Assembly (NCBI GenBank): GCA_037043455.1
Contig: JAWPHD010000288.1
Coordinates: 248,001 to 312,000 of the forward strand
Direction of reading: 5' to 3'
Length of the DNA stretch: 64,000 nucleotides
Source of the DNA: Cyrtodaria siliqua
Lineage: Eukaryota > Mollusca > Bivalvia > Adapedonta > Hiatellidae
Position numbers and translations under genes: made by a program. Shown here one piece after another: positions 20,475 through 31,496 of the stretch. The notes beneath the pieces were generated by a model. The model was not told the origin of the DNA. It saw nothing but the letters and a program-made list of their open reading frames with translations, and searched no databases. The first letter of the stretch is position 1. The number at the start of each line of letters is the position of its first letter.

Positions 20475-21779
20475 TCAGTGAATGACATCAAAAGTGGGTG
20501 GGTAGCTATTAAAATCGCTGTCACTCAGTGGATTCAAATCATAGTCATCCGAAAACAACTGATTTGTATTCATTGACCGTTTACCAATGAACAAAGGTGC
20601 CTGAAAGCGCTTGGACGCTGAGCGCGGTTCAGTACGAGTGTATTTCAAAACCTTAAGCGCGGACAAAATTGAAGAAATAGCATCCCTTCTGCCTATGAAC
20701 TCAGGAGGAACGAAGCGTCTTTTCGAGACTGGTGTTTGTATTCTTAAGTGGTACGTTGGATATTCCAGCCATGGCTCATAAGGCCCCCAGGAGCGCTTGT
20801 TGTGCCTATCTTCCTCCCCAGCATCAAACATTGACCGCTTCCGACGTTCCTTGATTTCACCTAAATTATCTGGTGCGTTTGACATTTTTTCAGCGTTTTC
20901 AGAAATTGACCTTTTTTCTAGAAGAAAGGGGTGTGTATCCTCTGCATTGCCGGAATGTTCTAGAAAAGAATCTGAATCCTTCTTGCCAACGAACATTGGT
21001 ATGGACTTCGACTTTTTACCAACGAAAAATGGCTGATATCGCTTTCCAACAAACATAGGCTGATATCGCTTCCCAACAAACATCGGTTGATACCGTTTTC
21101 CTACAAACATCGGCTGATATCGCTTTCCTACAAACATCGGCTGATGTCGTTTTCCTACAAACATCGGTTGATATCGTTTCCCTACAAACATCGGTTGATA
21201 TCGTTTCCCTACAAACATCGGTTGATACCTTTTTCCGACGAACCTCGGCTGGTATCTTTTTCCAACAAATCTAGGCTGATAGCGTTTTCCGACCAAAGAT
21301 GGAACATATCGTTTATCTTCCTGAGTTCCTGATGCTGTATCATCAATAGTATTAGAATACTCATCAGTGTCATCAAAATAGTCCGGATGCACAGCAGAAT
21401 CTTCACTGCTGTTTTCAAAGTCACCTTCATTCAATTCCTTATTTATATTATACAGTTCGTACTTTCTAAGAAGTTCAAGAAATTCATTCTCTGTCTCTTT
21501 TGTGTCACTAATTTCTTGCTCTTTGTTGATGTCGTGCGTATTTGTCAATTCGGTTTCAGTGCTACCTTGCTCTCGCTTGCCAATAAATTGCGGAACGTAA
21601 CGCCGCACGAGACGTGCTTTTTCAATGGCGGCGCCGCTGCTGCCGCTGCCGCCGAAAAATTGAGCATTTTTCTCGTCTGCGCCTGTTTGCAAAAGAAAAT
21701 AAATAAGAATGAAAACGTAAATAAAATATAGTAGTCGCTTATATTTAGCACATAGCTGCATGTGTAAAATGTTTAACAA
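20475..21779 (-). CDS. Mytilus inhibitory peptide (PxFVamide) precursor
   Basis: A 434-residue secretory neuropeptide precursor. A hydrophobic segment (about 16-30) would be the signal peptide. Met7 is a plausible alternative start. Dibasic-flanked peptides ending in Gly (amide donor) are: YVPQFIG (61-67), YVPSLVG (158-164), YQPRFVG twice (167, 176), YQPMFVG six times (185, 194, 203, 221, 230, 239), HQPMFVG (212), YQPFFVG (248), SKSIPMFVG (257), FVPPEFIG (356) and FQAPLFIG (392). That is 15 predicted PxF(V/I)amides, one with Leu in place of Phe. An acidic spacer (about 70-155) and a C-terminal spacer separate them. The motif is that of molluscan MIPs (GSPMFVamide type) and Aplysia MIP-related peptides, which act in inhibitory signalling. 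Cleavage would be by proprotein convertase and amidation by PAM in the secretory pathway. A T-rich tract ending CAG at 21683 could be a splice acceptor, so the first 33 residues may be intron-derived. Confidence 0.9.
   Translation of the reverse strand: MLNILHMQLCAKYKRLLYFIYVFILIYFLLQTGADEKNAQFFGGSGSSGAAIEKARLVRRYVPQFIGKREQGSTETELTNTHDINKEQEISDTKETENEFLELLRKYELYNINKELNEGDFENSSEDSAVHPDYFDDTDEYSNTIDDTASGTQEDKRYVPSLVGKRYQPRFVGKRYQPRFVGKRYQPMFVGKRYQPMFVGKRYQPMFVGKRHQPMFVGKRYQPMFVGKRYQPMFVGKRYQPMFVGKRYQPFFVGKKSKSIPMFVGKKDSDSFLEHSGNAEDTHPFLLEKRSISENAEKMSNAPDNLGEIKERRKRSMFDAGEEDRHNKRSWGPYEPWLEYPTYHLRIQTPVSKRRFVPPEFIGRRDAISSILSALKVLKYTRTEPRSASKRFQAPLFIGKRSMNTNQLFSDDYDLNPLSDSDFNSYPPTFDVIH
20996..21305 (-). 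repeat. 27-bp tandem repeat encoding 9-residue peptide units
   Basis: Precursor residues 158-256 are eleven consecutive 9-residue units (hexapeptide plus GKR or GKK), with a twelfth variant unit (SKSIPMFVGKK) after them. The DNA repeats every 27 bp, mostly with silent or single-base differences, showing recent unit duplication. Confidence 0.9.
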
Positions 21780-22408
21780 ACTATTTGTAATATTATAGTA
21801 TTGGTTAATGACCCGTAAACTTGTTTTGACAGTATGCTACGTATTTGCGTAGTAAATTTTAGCAAGTGTTTTGTAGTGTTTTATTTTCATGTGAAACGTT
21901 TTTGCTCTGTCCATTTAGTATCATACAAACACTATCGATGCTTAGTGTTGTAAAATCATAAGTCACTGTATTAAAACGTATATTCTTTAGTTCTAATAGA
22001 ACAATTTTGTGCATTACTTTGCCAAATATAAACAAAACTGAAAGCAACCTGAAAACTAAAATAAATACGAGTACGCGCATTATCATAACGCTGTGTACCT
22101 ACTGCAGTTATTAACTGTTGGCTTGCATTATCAATGTGAGTACTCTTAATTGCTTTCAGAAATGCAATATTAGTTGTAGATATTATTCTAACCCTAACTA
22201 GTGTCATAGTTAGCCCGATGACTTGTTGATCTAGCGGTCGTGGGATCGATCCATCACGGACCGTATGTGGATCTATAAAAGACGACTCGACGTCAACCCT
22301 GTATGTAGCGAAACCGTAACATCATCCTCATCCTAGTCAGTTAGGTTATCAAATAACAGAAATTTAACTGCCTATCGGTTATATATTGAAGTCACCATGT
22401 GTTAATTT
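21780..22408 (-). other. Upstream region of the neuropeptide gene
   Basis: No clear TATA box or exon was recognised. A short minus-strand frame (21859-22086) begins with a hydrophobic, signal-like stretch, but none of its GT dinucleotides leaves the phase needed to join the acceptor near 21683. Confidence 0.35.
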
Positions 22409-22798
22409 ATAGAGGATGTTACATGAGCACTCATTCATTACCGAAATTTATTAAACGAGTTGGCAAAATGATATAAAGCGAGGCTCTTGCCGAGCATTAT
22501 ATCATTTCTGCAAGAGCCTCGCACTATATCATTTTTGCTAACGAGTTTAATAAATTCAATAATGAATGAGAACGAATGTTAGATTCTATTTATTCCCATA
22601 ACTCACATATCGACTTTTATTGCATTTTGCCTGTCGCTTTAACACGTGAAACCGACATAAACCGTGGGAATTTGATCATAGTCATTTTCGATTTTTGGAC
22701 AGCGCATACTAGGCTTATTTGCATACTTATATAACTAGTAGTATATCGAAGATACAGAATGGTGTTATTCCACTCCCACACAATAAGTTATGTGATAA
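22409..22798 (-). mobile_element. MITE family F, copy 1
   Basis: Inverted relative to the copy at 28848-29219. It holds an internal hairpin (about 22440-22560) around GCGAGGCTCTTGC/GCAAGAGCCTCGC, then CATATCGACTTTTATTGCAT, and ends in GGTGTTATTCCACTCCCACA. Confidence 0.75.
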
Positions 22799-22799
22799 A

Positions 22800-23238
22800 T
22801 TATTTTCTAATAGCGTGTATACACAATGTTTGATATGGTATTAACGCCATATGGGTATTTTTCAAATTCAACTACCTAGCGATTATTTTTCAATGACAAT
22901 AACATTAGACCTTTACTCAAATGATAATCTTTATAAATAATTAATGTATTGTTATTACGACTGTGTGCATTAAAATAATAAGCACGCACGCTATGTTCTG
23001 TATTACCGTTAACTAAAAGATAACTGTGCCATTTTAAAAGCAATTGCCAGTGGCTGCTCCAAGCAGAGTTAGCGAAGCCAATTTGCATCTATTGCTATAT
23101 ATCATATTAAGCAGTAACAAAATGTGCTTTCCTTAAATAACGAACTTTACGCCGAAGAGGGTTGGGTTTTCTCTTTAATACCACATGCGAAACCATGGAT
23201 CGCACTATTTTTAAATAATGTTAAAGACATTTCATATG
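22800..23238. other. Intergenic stretch, nothing recognised
   Basis: No supported gene or repeat. Confidence 0.4.
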
Positions 23239-23240
23239 AT

Positions 23241-23545
23241 TTAAGGGACACAAGGCAATCTTTATTTTTTTAAAACTCACGGCGTCCCGCAAACTTGCAT
23301 TTGTTCTATCATAAATGTTAATTAAAAGAATAGTATTAAGCAATTTGTTTTTGTTTATTATTATTTTTTGATATTATTTCACTAATAATATATTAAAACC
23401 TATAGTATAATAAGACGGAATAGAGAATACATAAAGTTTGATTGATTTTAATGTAACCAGGGTAAAAGTAAAAATGATACCGGATACATAAATCGAGACA
23501 CCCATTTCAAACATTTCAAGATTGCCATTTGTCCCTGTTTTAATA
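23241..23545 (+). mobile_element. MITE family D, third copy
   Basis: TTAAGGGACACAAGGCAATC at the left, GGCGTCCCGC inside, and ATTGCCATTTGTCCCT at the right. It is more decayed than the pair at 15.2-15.9 kb. Confidence 0.65.
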
Positions 23546-24009
23546 TAAGAAGGCAGCCATTGAAAAATCACCATAACACTTATAGTGTGACTGACAATCG
23601 TAGACGGTAACTCACTCTAATAATATATTATTCATAGAAAAACTTCACTTAGGAAATACATGTAATGAAATAATGTTCAAACATAAACATTTGGCATTCA
23701 TCTAGACATATACGAATACAATAGCAACGTGAAGCAGCTGGGGGAACCTATACTAATCCGATCTAATTTTGGATCTGTTTGTATAGACAGATTGTCTGGC
23801 GTTCGGCAAACCATTTGTCCGTGTGTAAACACTATACAGTATAAAGACTAATGTCACATACCAGTTTGAGCCGAAGACACAATGGTTATTGTTAGTGCTA
23901 TGATGAATGTGAGAAGAGTCGCTATCAAATGGTCCATTTGTTTTACAGGATTTCTGAAATAGACATGAAATAAACATTAATAGAACAAAATGAGAAAAAT
24001 AGTCCTATA

Positions 24010-24245
24010 TAAATCAAAGCACCCAATCGTAGATCCGCACTGTACCACAAACAAAGAGCAAATAAACTATACAATGAAAATACAATACACAACAGTAAGA
24101 GTGGTTAAGACATGGTTACCGACCTGGAACGGTCAATGGGCAATATGGCCTACCGGTTAGCTTAAATCGATTTTGAGTGTACACAACCTCGCTATTATCC
24201 TGTCTTCAGTGCTCAAATTGACAAGACAGTGTAAATAAAAGTAAA
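24010..24245 (-). repeat. Dispersed repeat family C copy
   Basis: GTTACCGACCTGGAACGGTCA, TTAAATCGATTTTGAGTGTA and CGCTATTATCCTGTCTTCAG identify it. Confidence 0.65.
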
Positions 24246-24289
24246 ACCCACGTCACATGATTTGCAATGTTTCAATAACAATTTGACAA

Positions 24290-25215
24290 GCACTGGTGTG
24301 GCTTTGGGTAGAGTTGCATCGCTTTAGGGTCGAGTAACATGGTATGAGAGCAGTAACATGCCATTGGGGTTGAGGAGTTGGGAGGGGGAGAAGGAGTCAC
24401 ATGGAATTGGAGGCATGAGCAATGTCAACAATATAGTACATAAAAGTTAGTCAATACTATATACGTGAACATATGATCAGAAATTATACCTGTATGGCAG
24501 AAATTGTGCACTTTGTATCCGAAAGGTTTGACGCAATTTTATTCAAAGTTGTTTTTTATGATAAATAAATTGGCCCATAGAATAGTCTTTATCCGGCGAG
24601 AGCAGACGAGACATCATTTATAAATACAAGTAGCCATTTTATCACATTATCCAAATTTCGAAGTAACATGGAATTTGGATGGAGTGACATGACATTGAGT
24701 GGAGTAACATGGCATTGAGTGGACTAACATGGAATTGTGATGAAATTACATGGAGTTACATGGAAATAGAATGGCGTTACATGGAACTGGAATGGAGTTA
24801 AATGGAACTGGGATGGAGTTACATAGAATTGGGGTGGAGTTACATGGAAGTGTGTTGGAGTAACATGGCATTAAGTGGATTAACATGGCAATGAGTGGAC
24901 TAACATGGAATTGGGATGGAGTTACATGGAATTAGGGTTGAGTAACATGGCACTGGGAGAGCAGGAGGCGATACATTGCATTGGTGTGGATTAACATGGC
25001 ATTCAGATGGAGTAACATGACATTGTGCTAGAGTAAACTTTCATTGCGGTGGAGTAATATAGCCTTGTGGGTGACTGTGGTCCTTGAATGCTACATTTCC
25101 TGTCCGACATTTATGTATATTTTTGGGGTGGAGTAATATGACATTATAGTAGAAGCACATGGTATTGGAGAGAGTAACATAGCATTGTAGCGGAGTATCA
25201 TGACATTGGGGTTAA
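24290..25215 (+). repeat. Degenerate ~20-bp repeat field
   Basis: Units like GGAGTAACATGGAATTGGGA recur dozens of times with unit length drifting around 18-22 bp and many substitutions. There is a gap at about 24420-24650. A short piece of family A (25071-25120) is embedded in it, so the field is older than that insertion or exchange. Confidence 0.8.
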
Positions 25216-25351
25216 ACACATAGTAACTTAGAATTTAATAAATATTTGATCGAGTGTAAAGAAAATAAAGACGATCTTCTGGTACCAAGTTTATATCGAA
25301 CTAAAATAATACCGTAACTGCAAATAATCGGAAAATGTGTGTAAAGTATGA

Positions 25352-25384
25352 AGTAGATGTGTGTGTGTGTTTGTGTGTGTGCAT
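25352..25384. repeat. (TG)n microsatellite
   Basis: Imperfect GTGTGT run. Confidence 0.75.
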
Positions 25385-25890
25385 TATAAACGGCAACTAC
25401 TTAAGCAAAACAAAATTAAAATCTTAGAACACAAATGTTAAATAACATTAAATGAAACTTGCTGGTGGAAACAAATGTTTCGGAGCTTAATTTAATATAA
25501 CATGAATGATCATTGGAAATTTAGGTTAAAATCAATTTAGAACTACACAATGAAATTCAAAGCTGTTTGCCTGTAACCAAACATTGGCATGGTTATTTTA
25601 AAACGTTATATTAATAATACGAACAACACTAACTATTTGAGCTATATAACTGAATTTAAGAAAGATGAACGTCTCTTTAACTTTAATATATTGAGACATA
25701 TTATCCCGATTATCCTACTGTATTCAAGCTAACATGCTTGTCTAGAGTTGTTAATCAAATACGTCCCATCAAACATCACATTAGCAATTGAAATATTTCT
25801 TTTCGATTTCAAATGTTTATGATACTATCCAGGATAATGGATGTTCTACGACAAGTCATGATTAAACGAAAAAATATTGATTTCAGTTTT
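25385..25890. other. Intergenic stretch before the satellite
   Basis: AT-rich, no recognised feature. Confidence 0.4.
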
Positions 25891-27955
25891 TGCCCGACAT
25901 ACATGTAGCGTCGTAATAGTGTTGTGATTCCCTCTCCGAATCTGCTTCTTTCTGAACGCTAATTACGTCTACACAATATCCATAGACTACGACGGTAAAG
26001 TAAGTAAAGTATTTGCCCGACATAGCGTAATAGTGTTGTGATTCCCTCTCCGAATCTGCTTCTTTCTAAACGCTAATTACGTCTACACAATATCCATAGA
26101 CTACGACGGTAAAGTAAGTAAAGTATTTGCCCGACATAGCGTAATAGTGTTGTGATTCCCTCTCCGAATCTGCTTCTTTCTGAACGCTAATTACGTCTAC
26201 ACAATATCCATAGACTACGACGGTAAAGTAAGTAAAGTATTTGCCCGACATAGCGTAATAGTGTTGTGATTCCCTCTACGAATCTGCTTCTTTCTGAACG
26301 CTAATTACGTCTACACAATATCCATAGACTACGACGGTAAAGTAAGTAAAGTATTTGCCCGACATAGCGTAATAGTGTTGCGATTCCCTCTACGAATCTG
26401 ATTCTTTCTTAACGCTAATTACGTCTACACAATATCCATAGACTACGACGGTAAAGTAAGTAAAGTATTTGCCCGACAAAGCGTAATAGTGCTGCGATTC
26501 CCTCTCCGAATCTGCTTCTTTCTGAACGCTAATTACGTCTACACAGTATCCATAGACTACGACGGTAAAGTAAGTAAAGTATTTGCCCGACATAGCGTAA
26601 TAGTGTTGCGATTCCCTCTCCGAATCTGCTTCTTTCTGAACGCTAATAAAACGTCTACACAATATCCATAGACTACGACGTTTAAGTAAGTAAAGTATTT
26701 GCCCGACATAGCGTAATAGTGTTGTGATTCCCTCTCCGAATCTGCTTCTTTCTGAACGCTCATTACGTCTACACAATATCCATAGACTACGACTGTAAAG
26801 TAAGTAAAGTATTTGCCCGACATAGCGTAATAGTGTTGTGATTCCCTCTCCGAATCTGCTTCTTTCTGAACGCTAATTACGTCTACACAATATCCATAGA
26901 CTACGACGGTAAAGTAAGTAAAGTATTTGCCCGACATAGCGTAATAGTTTTGCGATTCCCTCTCCGAATCTGCTTCTTTCTGAACGCTAATAACACAAAC
27001 GTCTACACAATATCCTTAGACTACGACGTTTAAGTAAGTAAAGTATTTGCCCGACATAGCGTAATAGTGTTGCGATTCCCTCTACGAATCTGCTTCTTTC
27101 TGACCGCTAATTACGTCTACACAATATCCATAGACTACGACGGTAAAGTAAGTAAAGTATTTGCCCGACATAGCGTAATAGTGTTGCGATTCCCTCTCCG
27201 AATCTGCTTCTTTCTGAACGCTAATTACGTCTATTCAATATCCATAGACTACGACGGTAAAGTAAGTAAAGTATTTGCCCGACATAGCGTAATAGTGTTG
27301 TGATTCCCTCTACGAATCTGCTTCTTTCTGAACGCTAATTACGTCTACACAATATCCATAGACTACGACGGTAAAGTAAGTAAAGTATTTGCCCGACATA
27401 GCGTAATAGTGTTGCGATTCCCTCTCCGAATCTGCTTCTTTCTGAACGCTAATTACGTCTATTCAATATCCATAGACTACGACGGTAAAGTAAGTAAAGT
27501 ATTTGCCCGACATAGCGTAATAGTGTTGTGATTCCCTCTACGAATCTGCTTCTTTCTGAACGCTAATTACGTCTACACAATATCCATAGACTACGACGGT
27601 AAAGTAAGTAAAGTATTTGCCCGACATAGCGTAATAGTGTTGCGATTCCCTCTCCGAATCTGCTTCTTTCTGAACGCTAATTACGTCTACACAATATCCA
27701 TAGACTACGACGGTAAAGTAAGTAAAGTATTTGCCCGACATAGCGTAATAGTGTTGCGATTCCCTCTCCGAATCTGCTTCTTTCTGAACGCTAATAAAAC
27801 GTCTACACAATATCCATAGACTACGACGTTTAAGTAAGTAAAGTATTTGCCCGACATAGCGTAATAGTGTTGCTATTCCCTCTCCGAATCTGCTTCTTTC
27901 TGAACGCTAATTACGTCTACACAATATCCATAGACTACGACGGTAAAGTAAGTCA
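25891..27955 (+). repeat. 114-bp satellite array, about 18 monomers
   Basis: The monomer starts TGCCCGACATAGCGTAATAG and ends AGTAAGTAAAGTATT. Starts at 26014, 26128, 26242 and so on give a period of 114 bp. Some monomers are a few bases longer because of AATAAAACG or AATAACACAAACG variants. The first monomer has an insertion. Monomers near 27163-27276 and 27277-27390 reappear as a pair at 27391-27618, a 228-bp higher-order step. Since 114 is 38 codons, long frames run on both strands; these do not look like genes. Confidence 0.95.
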
Positions 27956-28613
27956 CACTGAATAAAACAATCACATAATGCTCAATTTCACTCATTATTA
28001 TGTCATGTATTGTGAGTATATTTTTATTAGCAATGAATGAGACGAGAATCAGAACGTAAGGTGTGCAATGGTGTATCCTTCTTTTCTTTTAATATGGTGT
28101 GTACAACTATGTCGTGGGAGTATCTATTTGGACGCAGCCATCTCGATTGGATGTATAACATGATCAACCCGTGCTATGACGTACTTTATCGCATAGGATA
28201 TTTTAAGAGAAGCACATGTTTCCTGTCATTCCATAGCAAACCACGTTAAAGCGAAGATAATCGAAGCAGGAACTTAAAAAGTAAAGTAAATAAACAAGCA
28301 AACAAATATCTGGTTTTCATTATTTACCTTTTTGGTCATGCATATTATACATATTCCATTATAGTTGTTAAAATAATTACGAGAACAGCTTACGACCGTT
28401 AGTGACCAGTTTGTGACAACATGGTCACAGGATTACAAGCTGGCACGAAGATTTCAAATTCTAAAGATATCGTTGCTCTGAAAGGGGATTCCACGTGTCA
28501 CTTCCGAAATTGATCGTATTGTTAAAGCAAGGAAATCTAAATTCTTACTCCAAAAATTATATTTGTTTGTTAATCAGACATGCTTGCGTGTTTTGCTTTT
28601 GTTCTAGATATAA
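27956..28613. other. Stretch between satellite and transposase remnant
   Basis: No supported gene. A 70-codon plus-strand frame at 28037-28249 has no recognised domain. Confidence 0.4.
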
Positions 28614-28845
28614 GATAAACCCATATGCAACCCGTATGCAAATGATGCCATGTCAGATCTATATATTGCAGTGAAGTATAAAGGCATGACAATAAGGAAA
28701 GCTGGTCGAGTCTATGGGGTTCATGAATCCATACAGGAGAATCAATGTACACATGACATTATGGCATCAGGTCAAAGTCCACTTCTCACCATAGAGAAAG
28801 AGACAAGACTAGTTAACTGCGCAAATAATCTAGACAAAACTGGTT
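28614..28845 (+). pseudogene. Fragment of a pogo-type (HTH_psq) transposase
   Basis: The frame includes YANDAMSDLYIAVKYKGMTI, then RKAGRVYGVHES and SPLLTIEKETRLVNCANNL. This order (basic helix-turn-helix, then a proline-leucine-threonine-glutamate linker) is typical of the N-terminal DNA-binding part of pogo/Tigger/Jerky-like transposases. Frames stop on both sides, the DDE domain is absent, and MITE family F begins a few bases later. Product unlikely to be functional. Confidence 0.65.
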
Positions 28846-28847
28846 AA

Positions 28848-29219
28848 TAACTTATTTTATCACATAACTTATGGTGTGGGAGTGGAATAACACCATTCTA
28901 TATTTTCGATATATAACTAGTTACATAACTATACAAATAAGCACAGTACGTGCTGTCAAAAAAATCGATAATAACTAGCATCCAATTCCCACGGTTTATG
29001 TCGGTTTCGCTTGTTAAAGCGACAGGCAAAATGCAATAAAAGTCGATATGTGAGTTATGTAATAAATAGAATCTTACATTCGTTCTCATTCATTATTGAA
29101 TTTATTAAACTCGTTAGAAAAAATGATATAATGCTCGGCAAGAGCCTCGCATTATATCATTTTGCCAACTCGTTTAATGAATTCAATTATGAATGAGTAC
29201 TCATGTAAGATCCTCCATA
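28848..29219 (+). mobile_element. MITE family F, copy 2
   Basis: Opposite orientation to copy 1. Begins with GTGTGGGAGTGGAATAACAC near the left end and ends with the hairpin of GGCAAGAGCCTCGCATTATA type and GAATGAGTACTCATGTAAGA. Confidence 0.75.
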
Positions 29220-29490
29220 TCAATAGGTCCATTGAGACATATCTAGTTGATATTGGGATACGTAGAATGGACGAAACTAAGTGGAGGTAGTGTACAGTTC
29301 GGAGATGTGGAAACTATGTGCAACTGTGCATTACGTTTAGGTATTTAGATAAGTATGATCAATTTCCTTGCCCATGCCATATCACATAATGATGACTGAC
29401 TGCAAGACGTACACCGCTTACATGTCCAGAAATTTGATGATTATTTATAATTATTTAAAATTATTTTCATTTATGATATGCTTTCATTAG

Positions 29491-29563
29491 AGGTTAATAT
29501 ACGGCCGTGGTGTTCCTTTTGTCGATAATGGCACAAAGGCACACCACGGCCGTATATTTACCT
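29491..29563. repeat. Palindromic hairpin
   Basis: GGTTAATATACGGCCGTGGTG pairs with CACCACGGCCGTATATTTACC around a centre of about 30 bp that is itself partly self-complementary. Confidence 0.75.
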
Positions 29564-29836
29564 TTCTTTACATACCTTACTATAAATGGAGAAGAAGAAC
29601 AAGAACAAAACGCTAAGATTTAAACATACAAGTAGTCTATTGAGATTCCAACAATTGTTTTGCAAATAAATGAATTCTGTTAAATTAATAAATTACTTTA
29701 AATCAGTATTCTTACTTGTCGTTTGTTTTTTGTTTTTTTAAAAAACTTCTGTCAATATAATGATTTATCATGCAGATGTGCATTTTTTCTGCCTAATAAA
29801 GGGTGACCTATTAACTTTTGCTTTATTAGACACTGA

Positions 29837-29955
29837 CCAATAGAGCAAATCAATGCGGAATCCCTCGGCGTTTATTGTACGTAACGTTATATGACGTCAT
29901 GCATGTAACGTTGCCTGACGTCATAAAACAAACAAAAAACAACAACATGGCGGCG
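29837..29955 (+). promoter_or_regulatory. Promoter-like cluster: CCAAT, two CREs, ATGGCGGCG
   Basis: CCAAT at 29837-29841, two perfect CRE palindromes TGACGTCA at 29892-29899 and 29916-29923 (24 bp apart, each preceded by GTAACGTT), then AACATGGCGGCG at 29944-29955, which resembles a YY1 site or a short first exon. The frame from this ATG ends after ten codons, so no coding exon can be claimed. Confidence 0.4.
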
Positions 29956-30039
29956 TCCTCGATAAGCGTAACATTCTGAGAAATAGGTAATAATAGTAAT
30001 TCATATAAAAAATGTGGATAATCTACATATTAAATAAAA

Positions 30040-30223
30040 TATTATGCCAGTGCCTTTTACTATCAAGTTTATTAGGCTTGGCACGAAAACGAAGAATGGC
30101 TCGGCAAAGCCCCGCCATTCTTCGATTTCTAAGCCTCGCCTAAAGCCTCGCCTAAAGCCTCGCCATTCTTCGATTTCTAAGCCTCGCCTAATAAACTTGA
30201 TAGTAAAAGGCACTGACATAATA
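30040..30223. mobile_element. Foldback element with internal CCTCGCC repeats
   Basis: Arms of 38 bp at 30040-30077 and 30186-30223 pair (GCCTTTTACTATCAAGTTTA against its complement). The loop contains repeats of AAGCCTCGCCTAAAG and CGCCATTCTTCGATTTCTAA. Confidence 0.8.
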
Positions 30224-31047
30224 TTCCATATTTATTTCGAATTTAAACGTTTATTTGAAATGTACAGTAAAAATTGCAGTTGAGATTTCAACATCCATTC
30301 TATAGATCTCCACTATGATGTTTTGGTGTTTGATGCCTTTGATGTCTTGTTGCTTGATGACGTCGATGACTTCGCGTGCGAACAGTCTGTTGCTACTGTG
30401 CCGATTTTCCATAATCCATAATGACACTGTGTGACGATTATGGATTTTGAATTAAAGGGTGATAAACACAGATTTTCCTATAAAATATGTTACTACTTAT
30501 AGTAAGGCATTCAATAATACATGTTTGTGTATAACTCGCATGTGTTACTAAGTGTTTGTTTATTCGAAAACGAGTTTATTACTCTTTAAAGCTAGACGTC
30601 ACACTAAAACTAGTACTAACTGGTGAATATGAAAAAGTCACGGGTGAAGTAGTTTTAATTCGACGAACGTCCAAAACTTTAATATATATATAAAGGCAGA
30701 AATTGATGCGTAAACTATCATATTTTTATCTAGTTTTCGAACGGGTAACATTCAAAATATAAAAGTAATTTTAGAACTCTTCTTTGACAATGACTATCAC
30801 AACCAGATAGTGATGCGATTTACTACCTTCGTAAGATCCTTGGTTATAATCACATTCATACAATCTTTATTAAACGTGTTAAAAATATTTCAAAAAGTAC
30901 CTATCATTTTACAACGTACTGCATGTTTAGTGGTTGGTTTGCCCATTTACAGTTCGCAAACTACGTTTTCCATTTTGACTGTGTGATGACAAGACACATT
31001 GTGGACCCTATGATGACGTCTACATAAATCCTTAAAGGACGGTAGTG

Positions 31048-31398
31048 TCTGCAGCTTGTCTTAAATATTGTCTTGTAATACCCTTAATGGTTTGTTCCCT
31101 TGTTGCTCTGGCTTCTTCCAAGTCACTGAGTCACTGCTTAATTTACACTGTCCCGTTTTATTGGGATGACAATAGGGTAAGAGTGAGGTTTGGTGCACCC
31201 TAGAACCTGGTTTAAACCCATCGGGTTTTTTTTGCCGCTGACCGTTCCAATGCGGTAGCCAGCCTATTGTCAACCCTTTTGTGTTGGTGATGTAATATAT
31301 GTCCTTTTATTCAACTTTATAATTGTTGTTTGTTTATATGTGTGCTTTTGCCTGGCTGTAGTCCATGAGTGCTAAAGTTTCCGTTCGAGTTTTATATC
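31048..31398 (+). repeat. Dispersed repeat family A copy
   Basis: ACACTGTCCCGTTTTATTGG, GATGACAATAGGGTAAGAGTG and CACCCTAGAACCTGGTTTAA are well preserved. It lies inside the second TTAA element. Confidence 0.75.
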
Positions 31399-31417
31399 TG
31401 AATTTCCGAAAAGGCGT

Positions 31418-31496
31418 TGCCAGGAACGGGATTTGAACCACGGACCGTTTGCGCCCTTACTTGTTCTAATGCATCTTGGTATAACCACCAGACTGT
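31418..31496 (-). ncRNA. tRNA-like module (left) of second TTAA element
   Basis: Minus strand B-box GGTTCAAATCCC, A-box-like CTGGTGGTTATACCAAG, and a weak T4 after it. Confidence 0.45.

Noticed and set aside
21859..22086. Signal-peptide-like start upstream of the neuropeptide gene
   Set aside because: No GT in the needed phase was found to splice it to the acceptor near 21683, and it has stops before any neuropeptide-like sequence.
26066..27819. Several long frames with a 38-residue repeated peptide
   Set aside because: They arise because the 114-bp satellite monomer is a multiple of three. Frames are open on both strands and broken by length variants, so no gene is claimed.
25891..27955. 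CRISPR array
   Set aside because: The spacers would be part of one continuous 114-bp monomer, with no unique spacers, in a eukaryotic context.
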